This document shows positions 8,801 through 17,667 of a DNA stretch of 64,000 nucleotides, piece after piece. Both the position numbers and the translations under genes were made by a program. The notes beneath the pieces are model-generated. The model searched no databases, was not told the origin of the DNA, and saw only the letters and a list, made by a program, of their open reading frames with translations. The first letter of the stretch is position 1; each line of letters opens with the position of its first letter. The stretch spans positions 1 to 64,000 of the forward strand of contig NZ_JBAKHX010000001.1 of assembly GCF_036906915.1 (NCBI RefSeq). Reading direction: 5' to 3'. Source of the stretch: Phytohabitans sp036906915 (GTDB lineage: Bacteria; Actinomycetota; Actinomycetes; Mycobacteriales; Micromonosporaceae).

Positions 8801-9539
8801 CGGCATCCGGCGAGGCCTCACTCAGCAGCAGGTCCTGGTGCAGCCGTTGCAGCTCGGATCCGGGAAGCACGCCGAGGTGCTCCCGAAAGCGCCGGTACGC
8901 GTCGCGGTACTCGCGCAGCGCGTCGACCCGGCGGCCGGCCCGGTCCAGGCACACCATCAGCTGGTGGATGAAGCGCTCCCGGAAGGGGAACTCGACCACC
9001 AGGCTGCGCAGGTCGCCGACCAGGTCGGCGGCCTGGCCCCGGTCGATGAGCAGGTCGCTTCGCCGCTCCACGGCGAGTAGCCGCAGCTCGGTCAGGCGGG
9101 TCCGCTCGGCGTGCACGGCGTCGGTCGTCGGGATGTCGGCCAGAGCGGGGCCTTCCCAGAGCGCCAGCGCGGTGCCGAGGCGGCGTTCGGCGTCGGCACT
9201 GGACATCCGCTCGACACCCGCGACCAGGTCTTCGAACCAGAGCGCGTCGACCGAGGCCCGGTCGACCTCCCACACGTAGGCGCCGGTCAGCGTGCGGATG
9301 GGCGGCATGCCGGCGAGGTTGCGGCGCAGCCGGCTCACGTGGGTGCGGATGGCCGCCTCGGGACTGTCGGGCAGGTGGTCGTCCCACAGCCAGGCCGCGA
9401 TCTGCCCGGTCGTCACCGCACGACCGGCATGGAGTGCCAGGCCAGCCAGAAGGGCGCGCGGTCGTGGCTGGAGCGGCTCGGCCGGGCCGGCACCGAGGCC
9501 GAACGTCCCCAGCAACCGCACGGTGACGTCCACGCGCAA
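5862..9539 (-). CDS. AfsR/SARP-like regulator with two SARP modules, NB-ARC and TPRs
   Basis: A 1225-residue cytoplasmic regulator. Residues about 5-90 are an OmpR-type winged helix and 98-245 a bacterial transcriptional activator (BTAD) domain. A second, similar unit follows: winged helix about 262-345 (LGPVEALAG, LLAVLLLNAH) and a shortened BTAD about 350-430. An NB-ARC ATPase comes next (P-loop GTAGVGKTAL near 470, Walker B ILVVLDDV near 550, LPLALRIASARL motif), then TPR repeats (about 890-1210). The doubled SARP module is unusual; AfsR itself has one. TTG 9539 or GTG 9533 may start it. Divergent from the XRE-type ATPase regulator across an inverted repeat. Target genes are not evident nearby. 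Confidence 0.85.
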   Translation of the reverse strand: MRVDVTVRLLGTFGLGAGPAEPLQPRPRALLAGLALHAGRAVTTGQIAAWLWDDHLPDSPEAAIRTHVSRLRRNLAGMPPIRTLTGAYVWEVDRASVDALWFEDLVAGVERMSSADAERRLGTALALWEGPALADIPTTDAVHAERTRLTELRLLAVERRSDLLIDRGQAADLVGDLRSLVVEFPFRERFIHQLMVCLDRAGRRVDALREYRDAYRRFREHLGVLPGSELQRLHQDLLLSEASPDAGRVEVSTADEPASAVRFRLLGPVEALAGHQPVRLSPLQRALLAVLLLNAHHPMTAGCLAAALWGEPLPAAYEARVRTLVAALRKALGSPRLITTDRSGYRLRLEPGQLDLEVFQRHVDQAEQAARDGRPGVALTHYDEALALWGGAALAGTRGSFATAEAARLEGLRSAAAERRQRLRDLAGEPAPAASPAPRSLPAASGRVVGRGAELAALEELRAGPDRLLLVVGTAGVGKTALVTECAHRWARDFPDGQLFLKMRGFDHGPPASAAEALPQLLYGLGVPAGDIPVDLERQVARYRSLVAGRRILVVLDDVADPEQVRPLLPGEPGCLVLATSRDRLGGLVALDGARRVTLDVLAPDAAIDVLRQAGAAQLDAELDAAEELARLCGYLPLALRIASARLSDREHHTIRQHVDELRHGRMDGLQFAGDHRATVRGAFDLSYRALPEPARRLFRLLSLVPSPAGLTSAAAAALAATSVADAGRLLDTLARVHLVRDRTPGRFSSHDLLGEYGVELAAEEDPPAERAAAVRRLLDHYVSATDRAAAVMLSPTVLLTRPPPVPGVPQIALGDAAEATAWTTAEWDNLTAAVEYAARCGPADAAWHLADALRGPMYLRGTASQWLAVTERGLAAACQHGDARAEAAMRFCLGLARWRMADYRTSLSEYERALDLYRRIPWEQGEASVLRSLAVTLITMGQPREAIDRLQESLALDRRIGHRHGEAASLNNLAAVHQELGELTRAAHFHEQALPLLYENGQRHGAAIALENLGIIRREQGRLDEALELLDRSLAIARESGSRHQEAAALLEIGVVHGEAGRYAEATAALTDALALAVALGEGRLRAVADTRLAVVDLRAGRVAHAIVRLDAARRLAGQGGYYRGHLDVELALAEAHCEQREYETAHRHAEQALAIAERAGSPIAVADARQARALSALGLGRVRQAVEDATAALRTHREAGRRLAEARTALTLRQAAHRSRTDD

Positions 9540-9567
9540 AGCCTAGTAGCGCCAACTCCCTACACCG

Positions 9568-9627
9568 TAGGTGAGGTCCGGCGGATCACCGGCCCCCGTG
9601 TCCCGGAGATCCGCCGGACGCCACCTA
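9568..9627. promoter_or_regulatory. 20-base inverted repeat between divergent regulators
   Basis: Arms 9568-9587 and 9608-9627 match at 18 of 20 positions (core GTCCGGCGGATC / GATCCGCCGGAC is perfect) around a 20-base centre. It lies in the only gap between the AfsR-like gene and the XRE-type regulator, so it may be a shared operator or a leader hairpin of the rightward transcript. Confidence 0.5.
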
Positions 9628-9717
9628 GGATTCATCCTGGCGAATGCTGGTGCCCCAGACCAGGAACGGCACCGGTACTTTGGCGGTACTTGGTGCCGCA
9701 GGGGTGGGAGGCCCGGG

Positions 9718-11964
9718 GTGTTCGGTCGGCTGCTGCGCGGGCATCGCCGCCGGCACGGCTGGACCCAGGAGGACATGGCCGCCAAGGCGGGGCTGAGCGT
9801 CCGGGCGATCGGCAAGCTGGAAGCCGGCCGGATCGCGGCGCCCCGGCCGCAGACCGTCAACCTGCTCGCCGCGGCGCTCGGTCTGACCGGCGCCGACCGC
9901 GACGAGTTCCTCGCCGCCGCCACGCTGAGCGTCGACCAGCCGCCGGCCGCCGGCGCACCCGCGCAGTTGCCGCCCGACGTCAGCGCGTTCGCCGGGCGGG
10001 AGGCGCAGCTGGCAAGGCTCGACGCGCTGCTCGACGGCCCGACCGGCCGGGCCGTCGCCGTCGCCGTGCTGTCCGGCACCCCGGGCGTCGGCAAGACCGC
10101 CCTCGCGATCCACTGGGCACACCGCGCCGCCCGTCACTTCCCCGACGGCCAGCTCTATGTCAACCTGCGCGGGTTCGACCCGGGCGGGCGGCTGACGCCA
10201 CCGACCGAGGCGGTGCGCGGCTTGCTCGACGCGCTGGGCGTGCCGCCCGACGCCGTCCCGGCCGGTCTCGACAGCCAGGTCGGCCTGTACCGCAGCAGGG
10301 TCGCCGGCAAGCGGATGCTGATCGTCCTGGACAACGCCCGCGACGCCGACCAGATCCGGCCGCTCCTGCCCGGTACCCCATCCGCGGTCGTGGTGGTGAC
10401 CAGCCGCGACCGCCTCACGGGCCTGGTCGCCGGCGTCGGCGCCGAGCCGGTCATGCTCGACCCGCTCTCCACGGTGGAGTCCCGCGACCTGCTCGCCCAG
10501 CGACTCGGCCCCGACCAGGTCGCCGGCGATCCCGACGCGGTCAGTCGGATCATCGCCGCCTGCGCGCGGCTGCCGCTCGCGCTGACGATCGCGGCGGCGC
10601 GGGTGCGGCAGTCCGGGTTCGCGCTGCACGACGTCGCCGACGAGCTGAACGAGGCCGGGCAGCGCCTGGACGTCCTGGACACCGCCGACCGGACCAGCCA
10701 GGTGCGCGCGGTGTTCTCCTGGTCGTACGCGTCGCTCAGCCCGCCCGCGGCGCGGTTGTTCCGCCTGCTAGGCCTGCACCCCGGGCCAGAGGTGTCGGTG
10801 CCCGCGGCGGCGAGCCTCGCCGGCCACCCGCCGTCCGCGATCCGTCCCCTGCTGCTGGAGCTGGTCCAGGCGAACCTGCTGGCCGAGCAGGCACCCGGCC
10901 GGTACGTCCGGCACGACCTGCTGGGCGTCTACGCCGCCGAGCGGTGCCGGGTCGAGGACGGCGACGGCGAGCGCGCCACCGCCGTACGGCGGATGCTCGA
11001 CCACTACACGCACAGCGCGTACCACGCCGACCGGGTCGTGTACCCGCTGCGCGACCCCATACGGCTCGCGCTCGACCCGCCAGCGCCGGGCACCACCCCG
11101 GAGCGGCCGGCCAGCGAGGACCAGGCGCTGGCCTGGTTCGACACCGAGCACGCCGTGCTGCTCGCCGTACAGCGCCGGGCCGCCGAGGACGGCTTCGACG
11201 TGCCGGTGTTGCAGCTCGCGTGGGCGCTGCGCACGTTCCATGTCTACCGTGGACACCGGGCCGCGATGGCCACGGTGTGGCGGACCGCCATCCCCGCCGC
11301 GCGGCGGATCGGGCGGCTGGACGAGGAGGCCGAGGCGCACCGCTGCGTCGGCCTCGCCGCCACCTACGTCGACGACCACGCCGAGGCGCTCGCGAACTAC
11401 CAGCGCGCGCTGCGGCTGTTCGCCGAGGCGGGCGACGATGTCGGCCAGGGCTACACCCACCAGAGCCTCGCGCTGCTGGGCGAGCGCCGCGACGACCCGC
11501 GGGGCGCGCTGCACCACGCCGAGCGAGCGGTCGCCGGCTTCCGGTCCGGCGGCCACGACCGCGGACGGGCCAAGGCGCTCAACGCGGTCGGCTGGTACCA
11601 CGCCCTGCTGGGCGAGCACGACCAGGCGCTCGTCCACTGTGAGCAGGCGCTGGCGCTGCTGGAGCGGTTCGCCGACCCGTACGGGCAGGCGCACACCTGG
11701 GACAGCCTCGGGTACATCCACCACCGCGCGGGCCACGCCGACCGGGCCGTCGAGTGCTACCAGCGGGCGGTCGCGCTGTTCGACGAGGTCGGCGACCGCG
11801 GCGATGGCGCGCTGACCCTGGTACGCCTCGGCGACTCGCACGAGGCCGCGGGCGACCGGGAGGCGGCCGTGGCGGCGTGGCGGCAGGCCCTGGACGTCTT
11901 CACCGCCCTTGGCCACCCCGAAGCCACCGCCGTGGCCGCCAAGCTCGCACTCCCCCCGCCCTGA
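9718..11964 (+). CDS. XRE-type HTH, NB-ARC ATPase, TPR regulator
   Basis: A 748-residue regulator. Residues 1-62 are a Cro/CI-type helix-turn-helix (GWTQEDMAAKAGLSVRAIGKL). NB-ARC follows: P-loop GTPGVGKTAL near 120, Walker B MLIVLDNARD near 200, and the RLPLALTIAAAR motif. Residues about 540-740 contain TPR repeats. This layout is common in actinobacterial signal-transduction ATPases related to AfsR, with HTH in place of the SARP module. GTG 9718 is chosen because GGGAGG sits six bases upstream and similarity to HTH proteins begins there; longer in-frame readings add a low-complexity arginine-rich stretch. Divergent from the double-SARP regulator. Confidence 0.85.
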   Translation: MFGRLLRGHRRRHGWTQEDMAAKAGLSVRAIGKLEAGRIAAPRPQTVNLLAAALGLTGADRDEFLAAATLSVDQPPAAGAPAQLPPDVSAFAGREAQLARLDALLDGPTGRAVAVAVLSGTPGVGKTALAIHWAHRAARHFPDGQLYVNLRGFDPGGRLTPPTEAVRGLLDALGVPPDAVPAGLDSQVGLYRSRVAGKRMLIVLDNARDADQIRPLLPGTPSAVVVVTSRDRLTGLVAGVGAEPVMLDPLSTVESRDLLAQRLGPDQVAGDPDAVSRIIAACARLPLALTIAAARVRQSGFALHDVADELNEAGQRLDVLDTADRTSQVRAVFSWSYASLSPPAARLFRLLGLHPGPEVSVPAAASLAGHPPSAIRPLLLELVQANLLAEQAPGRYVRHDLLGVYAAERCRVEDGDGERATAVRRMLDHYTHSAYHADRVVYPLRDPIRLALDPPAPGTTPERPASEDQALAWFDTEHAVLLAVQRRAAEDGFDVPVLQLAWALRTFHVYRGHRAAMATVWRTAIPAARRIGRLDEEAEAHRCVGLAATYVDDHAEALANYQRALRLFAEAGDDVGQGYTHQSLALLGERRDDPRGALHHAERAVAGFRSGGHDRGRAKALNAVGWYHALLGEHDQALVHCEQALALLERFADPYGQAHTWDSLGYIHHRAGHADRAVECYQRAVALFDEVGDRGDGALTLVRLGDSHEAAGDREAAVAAWRQALDVFTALGHPEATAVAAKLALPPP

Positions 11965-11994
11965 CCCCCCGTACCCCGCGCGGCGGCGGGTCTC

Positions 11995-13347
11995 TTAGCG
12001 GGTGTAGGCCAAGGTGCCGAAGCCGAGGGCGTCGTAGCCGCCGCTGTTGGGGCCGTAGTCTCCGCCGCCGCCCTCCGGGCCAACGCGCCTGGCGTACGCC
12101 TCGATGCTGGGCACGCGCAGGCCCTGCCGCACCCCGTAGTGGTTGTAGAGCAGCGCCCACACCGGTGTGTTGATGCCCCGGCCGGCCTCCGACACCACGG
12201 TCTGCTCCCGCCCCGCGCAGTTCTGGCCGGTGCCCCACCGGTACGTCGTGAACGGCACCTGCTGGCCCAGGTTGTACCGGGCGACGTACTCCGCGGTCTT
12301 CATGAAGCGGTTGTCGGCGTACCCGAAAAGGTCGTGCCCCTGGTTCCACGCCATCTGGCAGATCGCGCCCAGCTGGCCTATACCCATCAGGGTGTGCCCC
12401 TGGTCGCGCCCGCTCTCCTGCCACTGGCCGAGCCCACCGGGGTGCAGGAACGGCACCGCGTGCATGATGGAGCCGTTGCCGGCGCCTGTCTTGACATAGG
12501 TGACGGCCTGGTCGATCTTCTTCTGGTCGTCGCAGAAGATGCCGATGGCGAGCACGGACGCCACCGTGCACAGGTCCCAGTTGGCCCAGTAGTTCGTGAT
12601 GCAGGCGCCGTTGTGCTTGGCGAGGAACTGGTTGTTGATCGGGTAGAAGACGCCGGTCAGCATCGCCGCGAAACGCTCCTGGGCGAAGCCGGGATACCCC
12701 CGCATGATCTCGCCGGCGTTGGCCAGCTGCCACCCCTGCAAACCCGCGAGCAGGAACCGGTCGGCGTTGCCAGCGAGCGCCTTCAACGTGGCCGACCACG
12801 CGTTCAGGATGTCGCGCGCCTTGTCGCCGTGCTCCTGGCTGCCGGCGATCTTCCAGCGCAGGGCGTTCTGGTACGCGGCGGCCGCGTCCTTGAACAGCAG
12901 CGCGTAGTTCTGCCCGGTGCCGCCCCGGACGACGGTCGCCACCGGACGCGGCTGGTATCCGCTCTGCGCGTGCGGGTTGGCGACGAGGCGGTCCCAGCCG
13001 GCCTTCCACGGCTGCGCGCCGGCCTTCACCTTGGCGGCCATGCGGTCGAAGTCGGCCTTGGTATGCAGCGCGCCCGGGTGGTTGATGCCCGCGCGCCTGG
13101 TGGCTGAGACCGTGGGCGTGAGCGATGACGACGGGGATGGGAACGGGGATGGGGATGGAGAGGGCCCGGGCGTAGCGGGAGCGGATGTGGTCGGCGGGCG
13201 CCGTAGGAACGCACCCGGCCGCCCGTCACGCATGCCCGCGAGCGCGGCGGCCGACCCGCCCACCACGCTCAACGTGCCCGCGCCGAGCACCGCCGCCGTC
13301 AGCAGCCGCCGCCGGTTGATCGCCTTGCCGTCCTTCTGCGATGACAC
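11995..13347 (-). CDS. Exported alginate lyase-family protein
   Basis: A 450-residue exported protein. The start carries a twin-arginine signal (NRRRLLTAA, then a hydrophobic stretch), followed by a Pro/Ser/Thr linker (about 48-85) and an alpha/alpha-toroid domain of the alginate lyase type: GINHPGALHTKADFDRM, LLFKDAAAAYQNALRW, ITNYWANWDLC (conserved N/W) and VPFTTYRWG-like segments near the end. Members cleave uronate-rich polysaccharides by beta elimination; the precise substrate cannot be read. GTG start with AAGGAG upstream. Ends 30 bases from the convergent ATPase regulator. Likely secreted to degrade plant or algal polymers. Confidence 0.75.
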   Translation of the reverse strand: MSSQKDGKAINRRRLLTAAVLGAGTLSVVGGSAAALAGMRDGRPGAFLRRPPTTSAPATPGPSPSPSPFPSPSSSLTPTVSATRRAGINHPGALHTKADFDRMAAKVKAGAQPWKAGWDRLVANPHAQSGYQPRPVATVVRGGTGQNYALLFKDAAAAYQNALRWKIAGSQEHGDKARDILNAWSATLKALAGNADRFLLAGLQGWQLANAGEIMRGYPGFAQERFAAMLTGVFYPINNQFLAKHNGACITNYWANWDLCTVASVLAIGIFCDDQKKIDQAVTYVKTGAGNGSIMHAVPFLHPGGLGQWQESGRDQGHTLMGIGQLGAICQMAWNQGHDLFGYADNRFMKTAEYVARYNLGQQVPFTTYRWGTGQNCAGREQTVVSEAGRGINTPVWALLYNHYGVRQGLRVPSIEAYARRVGPEGGGGDYGPNSGGYDALGFGTLAYTR

Positions 13348-13425
13348 TCCGTGATCTCCTTGATCTCTGTGTCCACCCGCATAGGAGGCGGCGCTGGCAT
13401 CGCGCCGATAACGCTTTTCCGATTC

Positions 13426-14613
13426 CTACCCGATGACGAGTGCCATCACGATCGCGACCACCACCACGCTCTGGGCGGAGTGGATCGCGATGCCCATCCA
13501 CGCGCTGCGGAACCGGCGGGTCGGGTAGGCGAACAGCAGCCCCGCTATCACCGCGCCGGGAATCGACCACGGCATGTGCACGTGGTACAGCCCGAACAGC
13601 ACGCCGTTGGCCACCCAGTCCGCGCGGCCGAAGGCGCCCCTCATCCGGGGCAGCAGCAGGCCGCGGAAGAGCAACTCCTCACCCACGACCGTGTTCGCCA
13701 ACTGCCCGAGAACCACCAGCGCCAGCAGCCCCCACGCGCCAGGCAGCGCCTCCCGTGCCGCATCGGAGGTGAGGAACTCGCCGAAGCTGTGCCCGCTCGG
13801 CGCCGGCAACTCGACCGGCAGGACCTGGAGCACTCCGTACGCCACGAGGAACGGGACGAGCCACCACCAGAGCCTGCCCCGGCGCCGGCCGGCCCGGTCG
13901 ACCGGTGCCCGCAGCCACAGCGCGTCCCGCACTCGCAGGTCCGGGGCGGCGCGGCGCTCCCACGCCACCAGCGCGAGCGCGAGTACCCCCTGCCACAGCA
14001 GTCCGGCGACCTCCACCGCGAACAGCGCCAGCGGAAATCGGGGGCTCGACGGCGAGCCCACCGCCGGCGCGACCACCCAGGCCAGCAGCGCCATCGGGGC
14101 CGCGGCGGCAACCCAGATCCCCAGCACGGTGCGGCGCCGGTACTGCCTCACCCGCCCACCGTGACACACGTGGGCCGGGCCCGCAGGCAACGGACGCCGT
14201 GCGGGTGTGAGCTCGGCGTCCAGGACGCGCACCAGCGCCGCCACGGCCGCGCCGGCTGGCCCGACGCCGTCGTCCAGCACGAGCACCAGCCCGCTGCCCT
14301 GCCGGGCCATGAGCCGCGCCGCGATTGTGGCGCCGATGCACGCCGAGGCGAGCCGCGCCACGACCGGGCGCACGACGTCGGCCACGGTGGCGTCGACCAG
14401 CCGGACGCCGTCGACGTCTTCGCGGACCGGCACGACGACAGCGATGTCGACTCCGCCGGCCGCGGCGGCCACGCCGTCCATCTCCGCCTGGACAGAGGCC
14501 TCGTCCAGCAGGTCGCCGGCAGCGCGGTACACCCGCACGCCGGCGCCCTCCAGCGTCGCGGCCCAGGCGCCAGCGGCTTCACCGGTTCCGTGCACGACCG
14601 CCGTGTGCCGCAT
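13426..14613 (-). CDS. CPBP (Abi) membrane protease with SDR-derived N-terminus
   Basis: One 395-residue reading frame. Residues 1-145 resemble the front part of a short-chain dehydrogenase (GTGEAAGAW dinucleotide loop, AVVVPVRED, LVLVLDDG), stopping before the catalytic YxxxK. From about 155 it is a CPBP intramembrane protease with several helices and the motifs EELLFRG, FGLYHVH and IHSAQS. GTG 14151 could start a separate 242-residue protease, so the fused form may be an accident of an SDR gene that lost its end. CPBP proteins process prenylated or peptide substrates in the membrane. The start is 3 bases after the stop of the reductase remnant upstream. Confidence 0.6.
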   Translation of the reverse strand: MRHTAVVHGTGEAAGAWAATLEGAGVRVYRAAGDLLDEASVQAEMDGVAAAAGGVDIAVVVPVREDVDGVRLVDATVADVVRPVVARLASACIGATIAARLMARQGSGLVLVLDDGVGPAGAAVAALVRVLDAELTPARRPLPAGPAHVCHGGRVRQYRRRTVLGIWVAAAAPMALLAWVVAPAVGSPSSPRFPLALFAVEVAGLLWQGVLALALVAWERRAAPDLRVRDALWLRAPVDRAGRRRGRLWWWLVPFLVAYGVLQVLPVELPAPSGHSFGEFLTSDAAREALPGAWGLLALVVLGQLANTVVGEELLFRGLLLPRMRGAFGRADWVANGVLFGLYHVHMPWSIPGAVIAGLLFAYPTRRFRSAWMGIAIHSAQSVVVVAIVMALVIG

Positions 14614-14616
14614 CGG

Positions 14617-14903
14617 TCAGCGGCGGTCGTAGCGCAGCGCGATCGCGCCGCCGGGAAACGTGGTCAGCGAGCCGGTCTGCCACTTCGACGCCGGCAGGTC
14701 GTCGGAGAACAGCCGCAGCTCGTCACCGCCGATGACGGCCGGCACGATGGTCAGCCGCAGCTCGTCGACCAGCTCGGCGCGCAGCAGTGCCTGGATGACG
14801 CTGATGCTGGCCAGGACGATGATGTGACCGCCGCCGGCGGCCTTGAGCGCGCGTACCTCGTCCGCCGGCTCCCGCTCGGCGATCCGGGAGTTCTCCCAGG
14901 TCG
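14617..14903 (-). pseudogene. Dihydrofolate reductase-like (RibD C-terminal) remnant
   Basis: Reading leftward from about 14900 gives the C-terminal half of a DHFR/RibD-C family reductase: WENSRI, ADEVRALKAAGGG, ALLRAELVDELRLTIVP, GGDELRLF and a TGA at 14617. There is no ATG or GTG in this frame, and the NADPH-binding first half is absent. The break abuts the first codons of the LuxR-type regulator on the other strand at about 14905, so both genes seem to have lost their 5' ends in one rearrangement. The family match is clear by eye. Confidence 0.55.
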
Positions 14904-14909
14904 TCGCGC

Positions 14910-17649
14910 GTGCCGCGGGGGCGCGCCGCGGAGCAGGCGACCGTCGAGGCGCTGCTGGCCGGGGCGGCCGGTGGCGCCAGCGCCGCCCTGGTCGTACGCG
15001 GTGAGCCGGGCATCGGCAAGACCGCCCTGCTCGACGACGCGGCGGCCCGCGCCGCGGCCATGGGCGGCTTGCGGGTGCTGCGCGCCGCCGGGGTCGAGTC
15101 GGAGGCGCGGCTGCCGTTCGCGGGCCTGCACCTGGTGCTCGGCCCGGCCCTTGACGGCCTGCCGGCGCTGCCCCGGCCGCAGCGGCACGCCCTGTCGGCG
15201 GCGCTCGGGCTGGCGGAGGCCGAGCGGGCCCGCGACCGGTTCGTCGTGGGTGCCGCGGTGCTGTCCCTGCTGGCCGAGGCGGCGCCCCTGCTGTGCCTGG
15301 TCGACGACGCGCACTGGCTGGATCGCGAGTCGGCCGAGGCGCTGCTGTTCGCCGCGCGCCGGCTGGCCCGGGAGGGCGTCGTCATGCTGTTCGCCGCCCG
15401 CGACCACCCCGTGCCGTTCGGGCAGGCGGAGCTGCCCGAGCTGCGGCTGGCCGGGCTCGACGCCGCCAGCGCCGCCGCGCTCCTCGACGACGGCGGCGCC
15501 GCGCTGAGCCCCGCCGAGCGCGACCGGCTGATCGCCGAGACGGGCGGCAACCCGCTGGCGCTGCGGGAGCTGCCATCCCTGGCCGCGAACCGCCGCTCGC
15601 AGCTCGACCCGCTGCCGTTGACCAGCCGTGTACTCGACGCGTACCACGGCCAGGTCCGGGCGCTGCCCGCCCGGACGCAGACCCCGCTGCTCCTGGCGGG
15701 CGCCGACGACGCGGCGGACCTGGCCTTGCTGGTTCGGGCGGGCGCGCGGGTCGGCGCCGGCCTCGACGACGTGCGACCGGCGGAGGTGGCCGGGCTCGTG
15801 GCGGCGCGCGGTCACAGCCTCGCCTTCCGGCACCCGCTGGTGCGGGCCGCCGCCTACCAGGGCGCGCCGCTGACCGACCGGATCGCCGCGCACGCGGCCT
15901 GGGCGGCCGCGCACGGAGAGCGCGGCGACGCCGACCGGCGCGCTTGGCACCTGGCCGCCGCCGCGCTCGGCCCCGACGAGGCGGTCGCCCGTGAGTTGGA
16001 GCAGGCGGCCGCACGGGCGACGGGGCGGGCCGGTCACGCGGCCGCGACCGCGGCCTACGAACGGGCCGCCCAGCTCAGCGAGGACCCCGCTGACGCCGTA
16101 CGCCGGCAGGTGCTGGCGTGCGAGGCGGCGGTCGCGGGCGGCCAGCTGCCCTGGGCCGCCGCGCGGGCACGCCGGGTGGCCGCCGACGTGACCGACCCCC
16201 GGCTGCGGGCGCGGCTGACCGAGGTGCGGGCAGCGGCCGGCTTCGCCCAGGGGGGAACTGCGCGACGCGTACACGCTGCTGACGGGCGACGCGACGCTGG
16301 TGTCCCGGACGGCGCCCGAGCGCGGGTTCTGGATGCTCATGCGGGCCTTTCACGCGGTGTGGGCCGCGCCGACCGACCGGCCGCTGATGCTCGACGCCGT
16401 CAACCGGTTCGACGCCCTCGACCTCGACCCCGGCGGCGCCCTGGCGGCGCTGCGCACGCTCGTGCGCTGGTGCGCCGCGACCGGCCTCGGCCTCTCCGTG
16501 GCGGGGCTGCCGCCGGTCGACGAGGTCCTGCCGCGCGCGGTCGCCGCCGGGCGCGAGCTCGGCCCGCAGGCGCTGGTCGAGGTGGCCAGCCGGGCGCTGG
16601 TACTCGGCCGCGAGAGCGTCACCGCGGAGGTGGCCGCCGAGCTTGTCGCACGGGCCCGCGAGGAGGGCACCGTGGGCGCGCTGCCCGCAGGGCTCGGGTT
16701 CCTGACCATGGCGCAGGCGCTGCTCGGCCGGCACCGCGACGCCCGCGTCAGCGGGGCCGAGGCGGCGCGGATCGCCCGCGACACCGGCCAGCCGCTGTGG
16801 GTCAGTTACGCCGCCGGCGCCCTGGCGTACGTGGCCGCAGCCGAGGGAGACGAGCGGGAGTGCCGTGCCCGCGTCGCCGATGCCCTGCTGGAGGGCGACG
16901 CCGATGCGCCGGCCGCGTCGCTGGCCGGTGCGACGACCGCGCAGACCGCGCTGGCCTTGCTGGACCTCGGGCACGGCCGCGTCCAGGCGGCGTTCGACCG
17001 CCTGCTGGGCGTCGCCCGCGGCCCCACCGGCCACCAGAGCGCGGTTGTCCGATGTGTACCGGACCTCGTCGAGGCGGCCGTGCGCCTGGGCCGGGCCGGC
17101 GAGGTCGCGGAGCCGCTCGCCGCGTACACGGTCTGGGGTCGCACCCTGCGCCAGCCGTGGATCGACGCGCTGCTGGCCCGCTGCCAGGCCCTGATCGCAC
17201 CCGACGAGCAGGCCGAGCAGCACTACAAGGACGCGCTGGCGCGGCACGACGAGCTCGCGCGCCCGTTCGAGCGGGCCCGCACGGAGTTGCTCTACGGCGA
17301 GTGGCTGCGGCGGGTCCGGCGGCGAATCGACGCGCGCGGCCACCTCGAAGCGGCCCAGCGGGCCTTTCGGGCCATAGGGTGTACGCCGTGGGCCGACCGG
17401 GCCGGCGCGGAGCTGGGCGCGACCGGCGCGAGCGCGAGTGCCCGCTCCGATGTGGAGCTTGCTGCCGCGCTCACGCCGCAGGAACTTCAGATCAGCCGGC
17501 TGGCCGCACAGGGACTGTCCAATCGCGATATCGCCGCCCAGCTCTACCTGAGCCCGCGGACGGTCGCGTACCACCTTTACAAGGCGTACCCGAAACTCGG
17601 CATCGCCTCGCGCGGCGAGCTGGCCGGTGTGCTGCGCCCCGCGCGCTGA
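14910..17649 (+). pseudogene. LuxR-family large ATP-binding (LAL) regulator, one-base frameshift
   Basis: From GTG 14910 the frame encodes an AAA/MalT-type ATPase (P-loop GEPGIGKTALL near residue 31, Walker B LCLVDDAHWLD near 129) to about 16250. There a run of six G (16250-16255) shifts the frame; with five G the reading continues as AQGELRDAYTLL and on to 17649, a helical repeat region ending in a LuxR helix-turn-helix (LTPQELQISRLAAQGLSNRD). Corrected length is about 913 residues. The normal first residues (LxGR) are partly missing at the junction with the reductase remnant. The indel may be genuine, phase-variable or a base-calling error in a homopolymer. Confidence 0.7.
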
Positions 17650-17667
17650 GCGCGGGGCGCAGCCTGG

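Noticed and set aside
14751..16340. A 529-codon open frame on the minus strand
   Set aside because: It lies opposite the LuxR-type ATPase gene, is rich in Arg, Gly, Pro and Ala without motifs, and is what high-GC coding DNA yields on its other strand.
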